Source of the DNA: Candidatus Poseidoniaceae archaeon
GTDB taxonomy: Archaea > Thermoplasmatota > Poseidoniia > Poseidoniales > Poseidoniaceae
Reading direction: 5' to 3'
Assembly (NCBI GenBank): GCA_022425185.1
Contig: JAKMFY010000064.1
Location: forward strand, 1-6,097
Length of the DNA: 6,097 bases
The notes under the pieces are model-generated. The model had not been told where the DNA came from and searched no databases. It was given only the letters and a program-made list of their open reading frames with translations. Below are positions 5,491-6,097 of this stretch, in pieces (within the stretch, counting starts at the first letter, position 1; the number at the start of each line of letters is the position of its first letter). The translations under genes were made by a program, and so were the position numbers.

Positions 5491-6097
5491 TCATCCGTTC
5501 TGCTTTGCCGAGAATACTGTTGAGCATGATGGGCATCGTACAGAGCCACCATAATCAGAAGGGACACGCAATGTGGATGAGCACTCCGGACAGGATATCT
5601 CAACCTTAGCAGGAGGTGTTTCGATGATTTCTAAATCATCATCATCCTCTTCTTCGATTTCAGCCTCAGGTTCTGCTTCGACCTCAAATCTCTCAGAGCA
5701 ATCAGGACATCTTACCGTCCCAGAATAGTCCCCTGGAATTCGTAACGTTCGTTCACAAGATGGGCATGAGCGTTCAACAGATTCAACTTCTTTCTTGACC
5801 ACTTTTTTACTTGCTTTCTTTTTCTTTTCAGTTAAATCGATTTCAGAGTTTGAGGATCGTCGCAGGTGGAGGATGAGAATTATGGCTGCGGAAGTTGCTA
5901 TCCCTCCGCCCAGAGCAACCCAAGGGATCTCAAAACTTTCGTCTTCAATTTCTTTAAGGCTAACACTGAAACTCTTCTCCGATTCGATTACCGTACCATC
6001 AAATGTCCATTGCGCAGTAAGGATGAGTTCAGTTCCGAGAGGTACTTCGAAGGAGAGGTCAACTTTGGAGGTGGATCCAGGAGTCATTGCTAGTGTG
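5491..6097 (-). CDS. Membrane-anchored protein with two CPxC zinc ribbons (5' end outside window)
   Basis: The frame is open through the right edge, so the N-terminus is missing; the Met codon at 6087 is probably internal. Counting from that Met, residues 1-50 look like the end of an extracellular beta-sandwich (alternating strands such as LILTAQWTFDG). One membrane helix follows at about 55-75 (PWVALGGGIATSAAIILILHL, less the flanks), then HLRR and a Lys-rich stretch (EKKKKASKKVVKK) that places the rest in the cytoplasm. Two similar zinc ribbons come next: C108/C111 with C127/C130, and C166/C169 with C185/C188, sharing the pattern CPxC-TLR-P-DY-G-VRCPxC. An acidic linker rich in Asp and Glu joins them. 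Such ribbons bind structural zinc and usually mediate protein or nucleic-acid contacts. The layout suggests a surface-sensing or secretion-linked protein with an internal docking tail (inference). I do not know a named family for the whole. The stop is 37 bases before the DtxR-family start. Confidence 0.88.
   Translation of the reverse strand, partial: TLAMTPGSTSKVDLSFEVPLGTELILTAQWTFDGTVIESEKSFSVSLKEIEDESFEIPWVALGGGIATSAAIILILHLRRSSNSEIDLTEKKKKASKKVVKKEVESVERSCPSCERTLRIPGDYSGTVRCPDCSERFEVEAEPEAEIEEEDDDDLEIIETPPAKVEISCPECSSTLRVPSDYGGSVRCPSCSTVFSAKQNG
5524..5592 (-). repeat. Second zinc-ribbon unit of an internal protein repeat
   Basis: This stretch encodes 23 residues from the first to the last Cys of the C-terminal ribbon. 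It matches the unit at 5698-5766 at 15 of 23 residues by eye, whereas the DNA matches at only about half the bases. That fits an old duplication kept by selection on the protein, rather than a recent tandem copy. The units are 174 bases apart, start to start. Confidence 0.7.
5698..5766 (-). repeat. First zinc-ribbon unit of an internal protein repeat
   Basis: This stretch encodes the membrane-proximal ribbon, from its first to its last Cys (CPSC ... CPDC) with RIPGDYSGTVR between. It pairs with the unit at 5524-5592, and all four zinc ligands are intact in both copies. Confidence 0.7.

Noticed and set aside
5454..5603. A 50-residue N-terminal extension of the DtxR-family protein starting at 5603
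   Set aside because: It runs through the zinc-ribbon coding sequence in another frame, has no domain-like pattern, and family members start just before the DEYL motif, which fits the ATG at 5453.

Overview
The window looks archaeal, most likely a marine Thermoplasmatota-type genome (Marine Group II / Poseidoniales is my best guess). The reasons are a PdxS with the extra segment before its LPVV strand that archaeal forms are known to carry, a COG1340-like archaeal coiled-coil protein, a membrane-anchored double zinc-ribbon protein, little sign of Shine-Dalgarno sequences, and very compact spacing. The lineage is inferred; no rRNA or other phylogenetic marker is present. There are no tRNA or rRNA genes, CRISPR arrays, insertion sequences or other signs of mobile DNA. 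Coding density is very high, and no gene-free stretch exceeds about 65 bases.

Layout: the left edge (1-840, + strand) holds the last four fifths of pdxS, the synthase subunit that makes pyridoxal 5'-phosphate. Everything else is on the minus strand. Reading in the direction of transcription (right to left), the order is: a partial membrane-anchored protein with two CPxC zinc ribbons (6097-5491); a DtxR/MntR-family metal-dependent repressor with a C-terminal FeoA/SH3-like domain (5453-4797); an unrecognised protein with about five membrane segments and a large cytoplasmic region (4732-3224); an archaeal coiled-coil protein with a basic tail (3172-2168); a sugar-1-phosphate nucleotidyltransferase with a left-handed beta-helix tail (2162-1119); and an unrecognised 75-residue helical protein (1069-842). 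The last gene converges on pdxS with a single base between the two stop codons.

How the genes work together: the coiled-coil and nucleotidyltransferase genes are five bases apart and almost certainly share a transcript. The other minus-strand gaps (37, 64, 51 and 49 bases) are large enough for compact archaeal promoters, so this may be several short transcription units rather than one operon. The most notable non-coding signals are two perfect dyads. One is ACCACT-N4-AGTGGT, directly against the start codon of the coiled-coil gene. The other is AAATCCA-T-TGGATTT, just past the stop of the DtxR-family gene and upstream of the membrane-protein gene. Either could be an operator. I see no clear evidence of a wholly new system; the least understood parts are the membrane protein, the 75-residue protein and these two dyads.
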